Notes: generated from the sequence alone by a model not told the origin. 50,660 bases of DNA from Candidatus Woesebacteria bacterium GW2011_GWA1_39_21 (GCA_000993685.1 LBWP01000005.1:1-50660); one strand, 5' to 3'; counted from the first letter of the stretch, positions 8,734-17,251 are shown. Numbers and translations: made by a program.

Positions 8734-10893
8734 ATGGTTACACCACCCAAAAAGAAAGCGAGTATGGTCATAACGGTTACAAAAGACCGTGCTGTCCCGA
8801 TGGAGAAAATTCGAAATATTGGGATTATTGCCCATATTGACGCCGGAAAAACAACCACGACAGAAAGAATACTTTTTGAAACCGGGAAAACTTATAAATT
8901 AGGTTCTGTTGACGAAGGAACAACAGTGACCGATTGGATGGCACAAGAACGCGAGCGTGGAATCACAATTGTTTCTGCCGCGATTACAACTTTTTGGGAT
9001 TTACAAACCGGGTCTGCGATTGAAAATGGCCACTACAGAGTCAACATTATTGACACTCCAGGACATATTGATTTTACGGCGGAGGTTGAGAGGTCGCTTC
9101 GCGTTTTGGATGGAGCAGTGATGGTTTTTGATGGACGGACAGGGGTCGAATCTCAATCTGAAACGGTTTGGCACCAGGCCGACAAGTATGGTGTTCCAAG
9201 AATTTGTATTTTAAACAAACTCAATCTGATTGGTGCTGATTTTGAAGGTTCCATTAAATCGATACGGGAAAAATTGGGTGCTAATACTGCGCCGATTGAA
9301 TATCCGATTGGGCTCGAACATACCCTTCATGGGGTTGTTGATCTGATCAAGATGAAGGCTTATACCTATTCCGGCCCAGAGGATAATAAATTGACAGAGG
9401 AAGAGATCCCTGCAGAACTGGTTGAAGTGGTTGGGAAATACAGAAGAGAATTAATTGAGTCTGTTGCGGAATTTGACGATGAAGCTTTGGCTTTGTATCT
9501 CGAGGGGAAGGATCCTGACGAAGAACAACTTAAAAGGGCAATAAGAAAAGGTGTTATCACTGGTAAATTCTTTCCGATCTTAGGTGGAGACAACAGGATG
9601 GCAACGGTTCAGCTTTTATTAGATGCTGTTGTGGAATACTTACCGTCGCCATTAGATGTTCCGCCGGTTGAAGGGGTGAATCCAAAAACAGGTGCAAAAG
9701 AAATTCGCGAAGCTAAAAACGACACCCCTTTTTCTGCTCTTGCTTTTAAGGTTGTGACCGACCCGCATGTTGGGAGACTTGTGTATATCAGAATCTATTC
9801 AGGTAAGATCAGAGCAGGTGACGTTATTTATAACGTTTCCAAGCAGAAGCAGGAAAGAATTGGGAAACTTGTACTTCTCCACGCCGATCAAAGAGAGTTG
9901 ATTGAGGAAGCTTACACGGGGGAAATTGTTGCTGTTGTTGGAATTCGTGACACTTCTACGGGAGACTCGCTAAGTGCTTTAAATAGTCCGATCTTTCTGG
10001 AATCCATCTCTTTTCCCGAGCCGGTTATTTCTTTGGCAATTGAGCCAGCAACAAAATCTGATCAGGAGAAAATGGGCCTCGCGATTCAGAAACTTGCGGA
10101 TGAAGACCCGACGTTTAAGGTCAAGACCAATTTTGAAACGGGACAAACAATTATTTCTGGAATGGGAGAGCTTCAGCTTGAGGTTTTAGTTGACAGGATG
10201 AAGCGCGAATTTAATGTCGTTGCTAATACGGGTTCGCCGCAGGTTGCATATAAAGAAACTGTCAAAAAGTTCGCCGAAGGGGAAGGCAAGTATATTCGAC
10301 AAACAGGTGGTCGTGGACAATATGGACATTGTTTTGTGAACGTAGAACCGAAAGGGAGGGGCGAGGGTTTTGAGTTTGAAAACAAAATCAGAGGTGGGGC
10401 CATCCCAGCTGAATTTATTTCTTCAATTGAAAAGGGTGTTAAGGAAAAACTTGAAAAGGGTATTATGGCGGGTTTTCCGATGACCGACATCAAAGTAGCG
10501 GTCTATGACGGTACCTACCACGATGTCGATTCTTCCGATATTGCTTTCCAGATTGCCGGTTCGATGGCGGTTGAGGCTGCAGCCAGAAGAGCTGATATGA
10601 CACTTCTCGAGCCGATAATGAAGGTCGAGGTTGCAACCCCAGACGAGTATATGGGAGATATTATCGGCGATCTTTCGAGCAAGCGTGCTCAAGTTCAAGG
10701 TACTGAAAAGAAGGGATTAGAAACATTTATTTATGCGCTTGCTCCGCTTTCTGAACTGTCGGGTTATGCGACAAAATTAAGATCAATTTCACAGGGTCGA
10801 GCTCGTGCCTTTGTCGAACCGTCGCATTACGAAGAGGTTCCGAAAAATATTGCCGACGCTATTGTTGCAAAAAGCGGTAAAACTCCAACTTAA
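8734..10893 (+). CDS. fusA: Translation elongation factor G
   Basis: EF-G is the GTPase that drives ribosomal translocation. All domains are present in about 720 residues: P-loop AHIDAGKTT, switch ERERGIT, G3 DTPGHIDF with the catalytic His, and a domain IV with GQYGHCFVNVEP and GGAIPAEFISS. Two base-recognition motifs deviate. G4 reads NKLN instead of NKxD (Asn codon at 9223-9225), and G5 has LGGDNRM where CGSAFKN-type sequence is usual. A GGAGG at 8717-8721 precedes a TTG at 8728 by 6 nt and this ATG at 8734 by 12 nt, so the start could be either; the upstream choice adds two residues. A weak 5-bp hairpin lies at 10904-10918 after the stop. Confidence 0.95.
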   Translation: MVTPPKKKASMVITVTKDRAVPMEKIRNIGIIAHIDAGKTTTTERILFETGKTYKLGSVDEGTTVTDWMAQERERGITIVSAAITTFWDLQTGSAIENGHYRVNIIDTPGHIDFTAEVERSLRVLDGAVMVFDGRTGVESQSETVWHQADKYGVPRICILNKLNLIGADFEGSIKSIREKLGANTAPIEYPIGLEHTLHGVVDLIKMKAYTYSGPEDNKLTEEEIPAELVEVVGKYRRELIESVAEFDDEALALYLEGKDPDEEQLKRAIRKGVITGKFFPILGGDNRMATVQLLLDAVVEYLPSPLDVPPVEGVNPKTGAKEIREAKNDTPFSALAFKVVTDPHVGRLVYIRIYSGKIRAGDVIYNVSKQKQERIGKLVLLHADQRELIEEAYTGEIVAVVGIRDTSTGDSLSALNSPIFLESISFPEPVISLAIEPATKSDQEKMGLAIQKLADEDPTFKVKTNFETGQTIISGMGELQLEVLVDRMKREFNVVANTGSPQVAYKETVKKFAEGEGKYIRQTGGRGQYGHCFVNVEPKGRGEGFEFENKIRGGAIPAEFISSIEKGVKEKLEKGIMAGFPMTDIKVAVYDGTYHDVDSSDIAFQIAGSMAVEAAARRADMTLLEPIMKVEVATPDEYMGDIIGDLSSKRAQVQGTEKKGLETFIYALAPLSELSGYATKLRSISQGRARAFVEPSHYEEVPKNIADAIVAKSGKTPT

Positions 10894-10947
10894 CAGATTT
10901 GTAGAAGTGTTTTACTTCCTCCTTTTTATTGGGTATAAAGTTGCCTA

Positions 10948-10977
10948 TTGACAGCTTTGTTTAGCCTTAATTATAAT
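10948..10977 (+). promoter_or_regulatory. Sigma-70-type promoter of tuf
   Basis: A perfect TTGACA at 10948-10953 and a perfect TATAAT at 10972-10977 are separated by 18 bp. Initiation would fall near 10984, giving a 5' UTR of roughly 58 nt before the tuf ATG at 11042. This is the best consensus promoter in the ribosomal half of the window and fits the need for high EF-Tu expression independent of the rpoBC-str transcript. Confidence 0.8.
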
Positions 10978-11041
10978 ACCAAACATTAGGACATTTATTG
11001 TCCTTGTTTTTTTGAAGAGTAATCTTTATACTAAAAAAACT

Positions 11042-12244
11042 ATGGCAGGTGACGCAAAACAAAAATTTGATAGAAGTAAACTGCATGTAAACATTGGAAC
11101 TATCGGCCATGTTGATCACGGTAAGACTACGCTGACTGCTGCAATCACTACAGTTTTAGCAAAAAAACTTCCAGGAGGAGTAAACAAAGCTTACAAATTT
11201 GACGAAATCGACAATGCCCCAGAAGAGAAGGAACGTGGAGTTACGATTAACATTACCCACGTTGAATACGAAACGGAAAAACGCCACTATGCCCATATTG
11301 ATGCTCCGGGACATGCCGATTACATCAAGAACATGATTACTGGTGCTGCGCAAATGGATGGAGCAATTCTGGTTATTTCCGCTCCCGATGGTCCGATGCC
11401 GCAAACAAGAGAGCACATCATTTTAGCTCGTCAAGTTAACGTTCCCGCTTTGGTTGTCGCCCTTAACAAGATTGACGCAATGGACGATGAGGAGCTGATT
11501 ACGCTTGTCGAAAGCGACATTAGGGAACTTCTTAAGAAATATCAATATCCCGGTGATGAAATTCCGATTGTTCGTGTTTCAGCTCTAAAAGCCATGGAAG
11601 GGGACGCCAAGGCCGAAGATCAAATTATGGAGCTAATGAAGCAGGTTGACAATTACATTCCCGATCCGGTCAGAGATGTTGATAAACCTTTTTTAATGCC
11701 GGTTGAGGACGTTTTCTCAATTAAAGGTCGCGGAACAGTAGCGACAGGTAGAGTTGAGCGAGGAAAGTTAAACCTTAATGAAGAAGTAGAGATTGTTGGA
11801 CTTAAGGCAACGCAAAAGACAGTTGCAACAGGCCTTGAGATGTTTAGAAAGAGTCTTGACTTCACTCAAGCAGGAGACAATGTAGGCATACTTTTGCGGG
11901 GGGTTGAAAAAGATCAAATAGAGCGAGGTCAAGTGCTTGCAAAATCTGGAACAATTACACCCCATACCGAATTTGAAGCTGAAGTTTATATCCTTTCGAA
12001 AGAAGAGGGTGGACGCCACACTCCATTCTTTACAGGTTATAAACCCCAGTTTTTTATCAGAACTGCAGATGTTACAGGTGAAGTAACTCTTCCGGAAGGC
12101 ATTGAAATGGTGATGCCGGGAGATTCTGCAAAAATGAAAGTGAAACTTATTCAGCCCGTTGCAATTGAAGAAGGGTTCAGATTTGCTATACGTGAGGGTG
12201 GCTCAACGGTCGGGGCCGGAGCCGTCACCAAAATTATCGCGTAA
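11042..12244 (+). CDS. tuf: Translation elongation factor Tu
   Basis: EF-Tu carries aminoacyl-tRNA to the ribosome as a GTP complex. From this ATG the product is 400 residues, the usual length. It has P-loop GHVDHGKTT, switch I with the [14 protein letters not shown] stretch, G3 DAPGHADY, G4 NKIDAMDD and G5 SALKAMEG, then two beta-barrel domains ending [15 protein letters not shown] at 11012 would add ten residues unlike the family N terminus, so I prefer the ATG. It has its own promoter upstream and a strong terminator downstream, so it is probably a separate transcription unit inside the cluster. Unlike the EF-G here, its guanine-recognition motifs are normal. Confidence 0.97.
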   Translation: MAGDAKQKFDRSKLHVNIGTIGHVDHGKTTLTAAITTVLAKKLPGGVNKAYKFDEIDNAPEEKERGVTINITHVEYETEKRHYAHIDAPGHADYIKNMITGAAQMDGAILVISAPDGPMPQTREHIILARQVNVPALVVALNKIDAMDDEELITLVESDIRELLKKYQYPGDEIPIVRVSALKAMEGDAKAEDQIMELMKQVDNYIPDPVRDVDKPFLMPVEDVFSIKGRGTVATGRVERGKLNLNEEVEIVGLKATQKTVATGLEMFRKSLDFTQAGDNVGILLRGVEKDQIERGQVLAKSGTITPHTEFEAEVYILSKEEGGRHTPFFTGYKPQFFIRTADVTGEVTLPEGIEMVMPGDSAKMKVKLIQPVAIEEGFRFAIREGGSTVGAGAVTKIIA

Positions 12245-12253
12245 GAGCAAACT

Positions 12254-12280
12254 GATGCCCCGGAAACGGGGATTTTTTTT
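12254..12280 (+). terminator. Intrinsic terminator after tuf
   Basis: CCCCG (12258-12262) pairs with CGGGG (12267-12271) around a GAAA tetraloop. One A and then eight T (12273-12280) follow. It begins 10 nt after the tuf stop and separates tuf from rpsJ, so downstream genes need readthrough or a promoter in the short 12281-12308 gap, where I see no clear one. Confidence 0.85.
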
Positions 12281-12308
12281 GGTTGGATATCTAGCACTTT
12301 AACGGTAT

Positions 12309-12620
12309 ATGGCATCTGGAAGATTACGAGTAAAGTTAAAAAGCTACGATCACCGCTTAATTGACGAAGCGGCGGCTAAGATTTTGGATGTTGCCATAGC
12401 AACCGGAGTTAAAATAATTGGCCCGATTCCACTTCCTACTAAAAGAACATTAATGTCAGTTATTCCGGCTTCAACTCGCGGAGTCAAAAACGCCCAAGAA
12501 CACTTTGAAATGCTTGTTCATAAAAGATTGATTGATATTATGGATCCTACACCAAGAACAATTGATTCCCTCTCCAACCTTGACCTCCCGGCAGGGGTAA
12601 GTATCGAGATAAAGATGTAG
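12309..12620 (+). CDS. rpsJ: 30S ribosomal protein S10
   Basis: S10 is a head protein of the 30S subunit and, in many bacteria, also the NusE antitermination factor. The 103-residue protein is the normal size. It has the family core with IGPIPLPTKRTLMSV and the C-terminal segment with LVHKRLIDI and a final SIEIKM. It normally stands directly before rplC; here three unrelated genes come between. The stop is 4 bp before the next start. Confidence 0.97.
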   Translation: MASGRLRVKLKSYDHRLIDEAAAKILDVAIATGVKIIGPIPLPTKRTLMSVIPASTRGVKNAQEHFEMLVHKRLIDIMDPTPRTIDSLSNLDLPAGVSIEIKM

Positions 12621-12624
12621 AAAC

Positions 12625-13008
12625 ATGGTGGAAAGATTGGCTTGTGATATTGAAGCCCAAATCGAAAGAACCTCACGATATCTTAGAATATTTCCAAAAA
12701 AAGGTGAAGACTATATTGGTATGGTGACAGCGGAGGCCACGGGAGAATATTGGACCATAACAGATTTTGTTCTAAGTCCGGAAGTTAGGAGAATTGGGTT
12801 GGGTAGCGATTTACTTCAATTGATGGAGCAAAATATTAAAGACGAGGGTGGTAAAAGTTTGAAAATTGATTTGACTGATTTTTCAGTCGATGGTATAAAA
12901 CTAAGTTCAGGGTTGACAGAATTAAAGAAATTTCTTTTGAGAAGGGGTTTTACAAATTCTGAGGAAAAACCTTTGTTACTGTCAAAAGGTCTAAACCTAG
13001 AGGTTTAA
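12625..13008 (+). CDS. GNAT-family acetyltransferase-like protein
   Basis: A 127-residue protein with the acetyl-CoA-binding motif A of the GNAT fold: a beta strand (TDFVLSPEVR) followed by RRIGLGSDLLQLMEQ, matching the R/Q-x-x-G-x-G/A pattern around residues 55-70. The substrate cannot be told from sequence; protein N-acetylation such as RimI-like activity is one possibility. It starts 5 bp after rpsJ and ends 9 bp before the methyltransferase gene, so it is cotranscribed with ribosomal genes. Its position inside the S10 operon is unusual. Confidence 0.75.
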   Translation: MVERLACDIEAQIERTSRYLRIFPKKGEDYIGMVTAEATGEYWTITDFVLSPEVRRIGLGSDLLQLMEQNIKDEGGKSLKIDLTDFSVDGIKLSSGLTELKKFLLRRGFTNSEEKPLLLSKGLNLEV

Positions 13009-13017
13009 AAGATAATT

Positions 13018-13554
13018 ATGAAATTTGTTTCCAGAGCTGGAGAAAAACTTCAGTTTGCATTAGAACAATTTGGAATATCAGTTAAAGATTTAGTTGTCGC
13101 TGATTTTGGAAGTTCCACCGGGGGATTTGTTGATTGTCTTTTGCAAAACGGTGCCAAGAAAGTTTATTCGGTTGATACGGCATATGGAGAGCTTGCGTGG
13201 AAACTTCGTAATGACACTAGGGTTGTGGTTATAGAGCGGACAAATGCGATGCATGTAGTGTTACCTGAAAAAGTTGATATGGTAACGGTTGATACTTCCT
13301 GGACAAAACAGAAAAACATTTTACCCAGCGCTTTTGCTAATTTAAAACCCGGAGGAGCGGTAATTTCTCTTATAAAACCTCACTATGAAGCAGGAAAAGG
13401 AAAGTTAAAGGTTGAAGAAGTGGAACAGGTATTACAAGTGGTAAAGGAAGATATAAAAAATGTTGGTGAGAAAATTGAAGTTTTGGTTGAGTCACCGATT
13501 TTGGGTGAAAAGGGGAAAAATCGCGAGTTTTTAGTCTTAATTACCTGTGTTTGA
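13018..13554 (+). CDS. TlyA/FtsJ-type rRNA methyltransferase, no S4 domain
   Basis: This is an S-adenosylmethionine-dependent methyltransferase of the TlyA/RrmJ group, which 2'-O-methylates rRNA. The 178 residues match the catalytic domain of TlyA from FVSRAGEKLQFAL onward. The SAM-binding motif is DFGSSTGGFVDCLLQNGA, and the K-D-K-E tetrad is visible as Lys10, the Asp of VDTS, the Lys of IKPHYEAGK and the Glu of REFLVL. The N-terminal S4 RNA-binding domain of full TlyA is absent and there is no room for one, so RNA targeting must differ. The family's DVSFIS motif is replaced by VDTSWTKQ. It is convergent with, and directly abuts, the pseudogene that ends at 13555. Confidence 0.85.
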   Translation: MKFVSRAGEKLQFALEQFGISVKDLVVADFGSSTGGFVDCLLQNGAKKVYSVDTAYGELAWKLRNDTRVVVIERTNAMHVVLPEKVDMVTVDTSWTKQKNILPSAFANLKPGGAVISLIKPHYEAGKGKLKVEEVEQVLQVVKEDIKNVGEKIEVLVESPILGEKGKNREFLVLITCV

Positions 13555-14066
13555 TTATTTTATTACTTTGTAATGAAGCTGAATTAAATCTTCTTTTAAC
13601 TTTTTTACTCCCGATAGCTTTAGATTTATATCAAATTCTCCCAGATTAAAAATTTTTATCTCATCTCCAAGGATTTTAGGGTGTACACTAAAAAAGAGTT
13701 GTCGATTAAACCTTCTCTTAAAAAAGAGGCATTAGTCTTTCCACCTCCAATTATCAATAATTTGGTGAATCCCCTATCCTTCGCAAGTTTTATGATTTCT
13801 TTTGAACAGAAATTGGTAAAAAGCGATTCAGTTTCTCTCTTTTGCAGAAGAGCTTTATCTGAAGTAATTACAATGTTTAATTTGCAATTATATGGAAAAT
13901 CTTTTCCACTGGCTTCATATGTTCTTCTTCCCATAACTATGCACATTGTATTCTTAACTATTTTGGAAAAAACTCCCTAGTCTGTTTTGGTTACCCAATC
14001 TGTATCATCGTTGTTTTTGGCAATAAAACCGTCCGCTGATATTGCCATATACAAAATCACCTTCAT
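13555..14066 (-). pseudogene. RibD_C/dihydrofolate reductase-like gene, broken
   Basis: Read on the - strand from an ATG at 14064-14066, this encodes a reductase of the RibD C-terminal/DHFR fold. The start is MKVILYMAISADGFIA, then CIVMGRRTYEA, then LLIIGGGKTNASFLREGLID, and finally a segment with HPKILGDEIKIF. There are two lesions. A TAG stop (complement of 13977-13979) falls after about 29 codons. A one-base frameshift falls at the homopolymer A6 at 13690-13695; adding one base there joins the two halves perfectly to a TAA at 13555. The intact protein would have had about 170 residues. Two independent lesions argue for real decay rather than a single read error. A promoter-like TGTTATAAT stands 6 nt before its ATG. 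Confidence 0.85.
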
Positions 14067-14072
14067 GGTGGA

Positions 14073-14081
14073 ATTATAACA
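14073..14081 (-). promoter_or_regulatory. Extended -10 before the reductase pseudogene
   Basis: On the - strand TGT-TATAAT ends 6 nt before the ATG at 14066. This is the same extended -10 plus short gap found before several accessory genes in the window, and it predicts a leaderless mRNA. The rest of the interval to rplC (14082-14236) shows no gene or RNA that I can recognise. Confidence 0.55.
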
Positions 14082-14236
14082 TTTTAATTATTTTCTTCCT
14101 CCCCATATCGCAACGAGAAGCATGGTGGGCAGGGTCTTGCCTAAAATAAGCTCGTTTGATATACTTGCCTTTGCTGTGGAGAAGTTCGTCAAAACATACT
14201 CGCAGTAAATGAAGCTGGATTAGGTGTAAAAGGACT

Positions 14237-14258
14237 GGCGCCCATCCGGCGCCTTTTT
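14237..14258 (+). terminator. GC-rich hairpin with T run just before rplC
   Basis: GGCGCC (14237-14242) pairs with GGCGCC (14248-14253) around a 5-nt loop and is followed by five T (14254-14258). It has intrinsic-terminator form but ends only 13 nt before the rplC ATG. It may therefore act as an attenuator for the L3 operon or as terminator for transcripts coming from rpsJ. No clear promoter is visible between it and rplC. Confidence 0.65.
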
Positions 14259-14271
14259 ATTGGTTGTTATC

Positions 14272-15117
14272 ATGCTAAATACAATTTTAGGATTTAAGCA
14301 AAAAATGGGTGCGGTTTATGTCAAAGACCGCAGATTTCCCGTGACTTGGATAAAGGTTGGACCGTGTGTAGTTACAAATGTTAAAAATATTGAGAAAGAT
14401 GGTTATATAGCAGTCCAGCTCGGAGCCGGAAGCAAAAAAAGCAAAAGCCTTACAAAACCACTTCAAAACCACCTCAAAAACGTTATAAAAGACAAAGAAG
14501 CACCAAGATATTTAAAAGAAATCAGAGTCGAAAGCGATACTGAACTGAAGGTTGGAGATCTAATTAAGGTCGGCGACGTTTTAAAAAGTGGTGACGTCGT
14601 TGCTATTACCGGAATTTCTAAAGGAAAAGGCTTTGCGGGTGTTGTTAAAAGATGGGGTTTTCATGGTGGACCAAAAACGCATGGTCAATCTGATCGTGAA
14701 CGCGCACCCGGGTCGATTGGCCAAAGAACGACACCAGGGCGTGTTTATAAGGGTAAAAAAATGGGTGGAAGAATGGGGTCAGATCAGGTTACGCTAAAGA
14801 ATTTGTCAGTAATCGATGTTGATGAGAAGGAAAATACGATAGCCGTTGTTGGAGCAGTTCCTGGTATTTTTGGAGGACTTCTTTTTATTAAAAAGATTGG
14901 CGAAGGTGGAGTAAAGGTGGAGAAGTCGGAAGTTGAAACTAAAAGTAGTGCAGATAACAAAGAGGAAATAAAAGAGGCAGAATCTCAAGAACTAACAAGT
15001 GAAACACCGAAGGAAGCGGCGGAGTCGGGCGTTAATAGTAATGAGGAAAAGAAAGAAAACCCACAAGTGCAGGTTGCAGCTGGTGAACAGAAAGAAAAAG
15101 TTGAAGATAAAAAGTAA
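14272..15117 (+). CDS. rplC: 50S ribosomal protein L3
   Basis: L3 is an early assembly protein of the 50S subunit near the peptidyl transferase centre. From this ATG (MLNTILGFKQKMG) the product is 281 residues. A TTG at 14260 would add four residues and lies inside the T run of the preceding hairpin, so I prefer the ATG. The core contains SKGKGFAGVVKRWGFHGG and RTTPGRVYKGKKMGGRMG, both typical. Past about residue 210 comes an extra Glu/Lys/Ser-rich, low-complexity tail of roughly 65 residues that is not part of the L3 fold. rplD follows 10 bp later. Confidence 0.96.
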   Translation: MLNTILGFKQKMGAVYVKDRRFPVTWIKVGPCVVTNVKNIEKDGYIAVQLGAGSKKSKSLTKPLQNHLKNVIKDKEAPRYLKEIRVESDTELKVGDLIKVGDVLKSGDVVAITGISKGKGFAGVVKRWGFHGGPKTHGQSDRERAPGSIGQRTTPGRVYKGKKMGGRMGSDQVTLKNLSVIDVDEKENTIAVVGAVPGIFGGLLFIKKIGEGGVKVEKSEVETKSSADNKEEIKEAESQELTSETPKEAAESGVNSNEEKKENPQVQVAAGEQKEKVEDKK

Positions 15118-15127
15118 TTAAATAAAT

Positions 15128-15913
15128 ATGTTAAAAGTGGATTTATACGACCATCAAGGAAAGAAGAAAGAAAGCATTACCTTGCCTAAGGATTATGCTG
15201 TCAAAGCAAACTCAAAGCTGCTTTCACAAGCTGTGCGTGTTTACGAAGATAGGGCCCACCTTGGTTTATCGCGAACAAAAACCAGAGGCGAAGTTGCGAT
15301 ATCAACAAGAAAGATCTATCGACAAAAAGGAACGGGTGGGGCAAGGCATGGTGCCAAATCGGCGCCAATTTTTGTAGGTGGTGGAACAGCGCATGGCCCA
15401 AAGGGAATAAAGAGGACTCTCAAACTTTCCAAATCTATAAAAAATATGGCTTTCTTACAAGCCATCAATTATAAGGGAACGGATGCGCTTGCGTTGGTTG
15501 ATAACTTGGAAAAGATTGAAAAGACTAAGGATGCAGACAAATTGATAAAGAATATTGTAAAAGAAAAGAGTTGGGGCAATGGAAATGTGCTTGTAGCGCT
15601 GGCTGGTGAAAACGGATCGGTGGCAAAAGCGTTTAGGAATATTGAAGGAGTTGTTGTCGACAGTTTTAAAAATTTGAATGCATACAAAATTTATTTAGCA
15701 AACGCTTTGCTCGTTGATAACAAAGCTTTGACGGAAAAGACCGATAAAAATGCAAGCGGTGCTAACGCCAAAGAAGGTGCGCCCAAAAGGAAGGTTGGTT
15801 TCGACAACAAAAAGCCTCTTATTAGAAGAGATGTAAATTCCCAGGTACGAAAAACAGCGAGAGCTGTTAATGCTAAGGCTGGAACAAATAAAAGAAAGGC
15901 GGCTGGCAAGTAG
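15128..15913 (+). CDS. rplD: 50S ribosomal protein L4
   Basis: L4 binds 23S rRNA and lines the exit tunnel. The 261-residue protein has the expected core with the loop containing the STRKIYRQKGTGGARHG stretch (about residues 57-75) and FVGGGTAHGPK. Family members are usually about 205 residues; here the last 50 or so residues are a Lys/Ala/Arg-rich tail. The stop is 2 bp before rplW, indicating tight coupling. Confidence 0.95.
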   Translation: MLKVDLYDHQGKKKESITLPKDYAVKANSKLLSQAVRVYEDRAHLGLSRTKTRGEVAISTRKIYRQKGTGGARHGAKSAPIFVGGGTAHGPKGIKRTLKLSKSIKNMAFLQAINYKGTDALALVDNLEKIEKTKDADKLIKNIVKEKSWGNGNVLVALAGENGSVAKAFRNIEGVVVDSFKNLNAYKIYLANALLVDNKALTEKTDKNASGANAKEGAPKRKVGFDNKKPLIRRDVNSQVRKTARAVNAKAGTNKRKAAGK

Positions 15914-15915
15914 TT

Positions 15916-16188
15916 ATGATAAAACCAATATTAACTGAAAAAGGACTTAGTGAGGCCAAGAAAGGCAGGTTTAGTTTTTATGTTGATCCGAAATTGGGTA
16001 AGTTTCAGATTAAATCTTTGATTTCGCAAATGTTTGTGGTTCATGTAACCGGCGTAAAAACGGCAAATCTTAAAAAAGTTACTAAAAAAGATTACAAGGG
16101 TAAGATCAGGACTGTAAAAGCGAGGAAAAAAGCGACCGTTACCTTAAAGGAAAAAGAGACGATCGATCTTTTTGATACGAAAAAATAA
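15916..16188 (+). CDS. rplW: 50S ribosomal protein L23
   Basis: L23 sits at the tunnel exit and docks trigger factor and SRP. The 90-residue product is normal in size. It begins MIKPILTEKG and has the strand-loop KLGKFQIKSLISQMF followed by a Lys-rich loop. Position between rplD and rplB confirms the call. The downstream gap is 6 bp. Confidence 0.95.
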   Translation: MIKPILTEKGLSEAKKGRFSFYVDPKLGKFQIKSLISQMFVVHVTGVKTANLKKVTKKDYKGKIRTVKARKKATVTLKEKETIDLFDTKK

Positions 16189-16194
16189 TAATTT

Positions 16195-16968
16195 ATGAGT
16201 AAAAGAAAATATATTCTAAAGAAAAAGTCAGGTAGGGGTGCAAAAGGCAGAATAAGCATTAGGCACCAAGGTGGAAGGGAAAAGCGCTACTATCGGATTA
16301 TTGATGACAAGCGTGATAAGCGGGAAATTTCGGCAAGGGTTACCGCTATCGAATACGACCCCAACAGAAACGCAATGTTAGCGGATTTGGTATATAGTGA
16401 CGGAGAAAAAAGATATATAATTGCACCTGTTGGATTGAAAGTTGGGGATAAAGTTGTGTCCTCTGATTCTGCACCAGTTGAAAAAGGCAATTATCTTTTG
16501 TTGGAAAAGATACCAGTCGGAACACAGATTCATAATGTTGAAATTGTTCCGGGAAAGGGTGGCCAGATGGTCAAAGGTGCAGGTTCATTTGCGGTTTTAC
16601 ATGGAAAGGAACTCGACAAAGTTTTAGTTAAGCTTCCCTCCGGTGAAATTAGAAGGTTTCGTAAAGATTGTCGCGCGTCCATCGGTCAGGTTGGTAACAT
16701 GGAGGCAAGGAATGTCACGCTTGGGAAAGCTGGAGTAAGAAGACACATGGGAATAAGACCGACCGTGCGCGGCGTTGCGATGCATCCAAACGCCCACCCG
16801 CATGGTGGTGGTGAAGGAAGAAGCCATATTGGACTGAAATATCCAAAAACACCCTGGGGAAAGAAAGCGGTTGGTAAAACGAGAAGGAAGAGAAAATATT
16901 CAAATTATTTGATAATTCAAAGAAGGAAGGCTGGCAAACACAGCAATCCGTCAAAAATAATAAGCTAA
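16195..16968 (+). CDS. rplB: 50S ribosomal protein L2
   Basis: L2 is essential for subunit association and the peptidyl transferase centre. At 257 residues it is somewhat shorter than E. coli L2 (273), mainly at the N terminus. The conserved C-terminal segment reads [17 protein letters not shown] and keeps the functional His. The Asp that usually precedes it (VDHPHGG) is Ala here. It is followed after one base by rpsS (TAA-T-ATG). Confidence 0.96.
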   Translation: MSKRKYILKKKSGRGAKGRISIRHQGGREKRYYRIIDDKRDKREISARVTAIEYDPNRNAMLADLVYSDGEKRYIIAPVGLKVGDKVVSSDSAPVEKGNYLLLEKIPVGTQIHNVEIVPGKGGQMVKGAGSFAVLHGKELDKVLVKLPSGEIRRFRKDCRASIGQVGNMEARNVTLGKAGVRRHMGIRPTVRGVAMHPNAHPHGGGEGRSHIGLKYPKTPWGKKAVGKTRRKRKYSNYLIIQRRKAGKHSNPSKIIS

Positions 16969-16969
16969 T

Positions 16970-17251
16970 ATGAGCAGAAGTACAAAAAAAGGACCATACA
17001 TCGATGAAAATCTCTTGAAGAAGATTCAGAAGGGCTTGGGTTCAAAAGAAAATCCTGTAAAAACCTGGGCCAGATCAAGTGTTATCCCCCCCGAGTTCGT
17101 GGGCAAGTATTTTCAGGTCCACAACGGGAAAGTCTTTATCAATATTTTTGCCACCGAAGACATGGTTGGCCACCGATTGGGTGAATTTTCACCCACACGG
17201 ACATTTAGAGGTCATGGACAAGTGGTCAAAAGAGTACTTGAGAAAACATAA
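16970..17251 (+). CDS. rpsS: 30S ribosomal protein S19
   Basis: S19 is a head protein contacting S13 and 16S rRNA helix 42. The 93-residue product starts [19 protein letters not shown] and contains [15 protein letters not shown] and [16 protein letters not shown], all canonical. It starts one base after the rplB stop and rplV starts 6 bp after it, so it belongs to the same transcript. Confidence 0.97.
   Translation: MSRSTKKGPYIDENLLKKIQKGLGSKENPVKTWARSSVIPPEFVGKYFQVHNGKVFINIFATEDMVGHRLGEFSPTRTFRGHGQVVKRVLEKT

Noticed and set aside
10904-10918. Hairpin after fusA as a terminator
   Set aside because: The stem is only 5 bp and the following run is broken by C; too weak to list separately.
11012-11041. 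TTG start for tuf at 11012, adding ten residues
   Set aside because: The added residues are unlike any EF-Tu N terminus and there is no ribosome binding site; ATG 11042 gives the normal length.
8400-13979. Stop-codon reassignment or suppression, given in-frame TAA and TAG
   Set aside because: TAA ends most genes here, TGA ends rpsD, rpmJ and the TlyA-like gene, and Trp is coded by TGG. The two in-frame stops lie only in damaged accessory genes, so pseudogenisation is simpler.
13681-13980. 99-codon + strand frame opposite the reductase pseudogene
   Set aside because: It is antisense to a recognisable RibD_C/DHFR-like frame and matches nothing.
14082-14236. Possible small RNA or tRNA before rplC
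   Set aside because: I tried to fold a cloverleaf and compact stem-loops and found none with good pairing.
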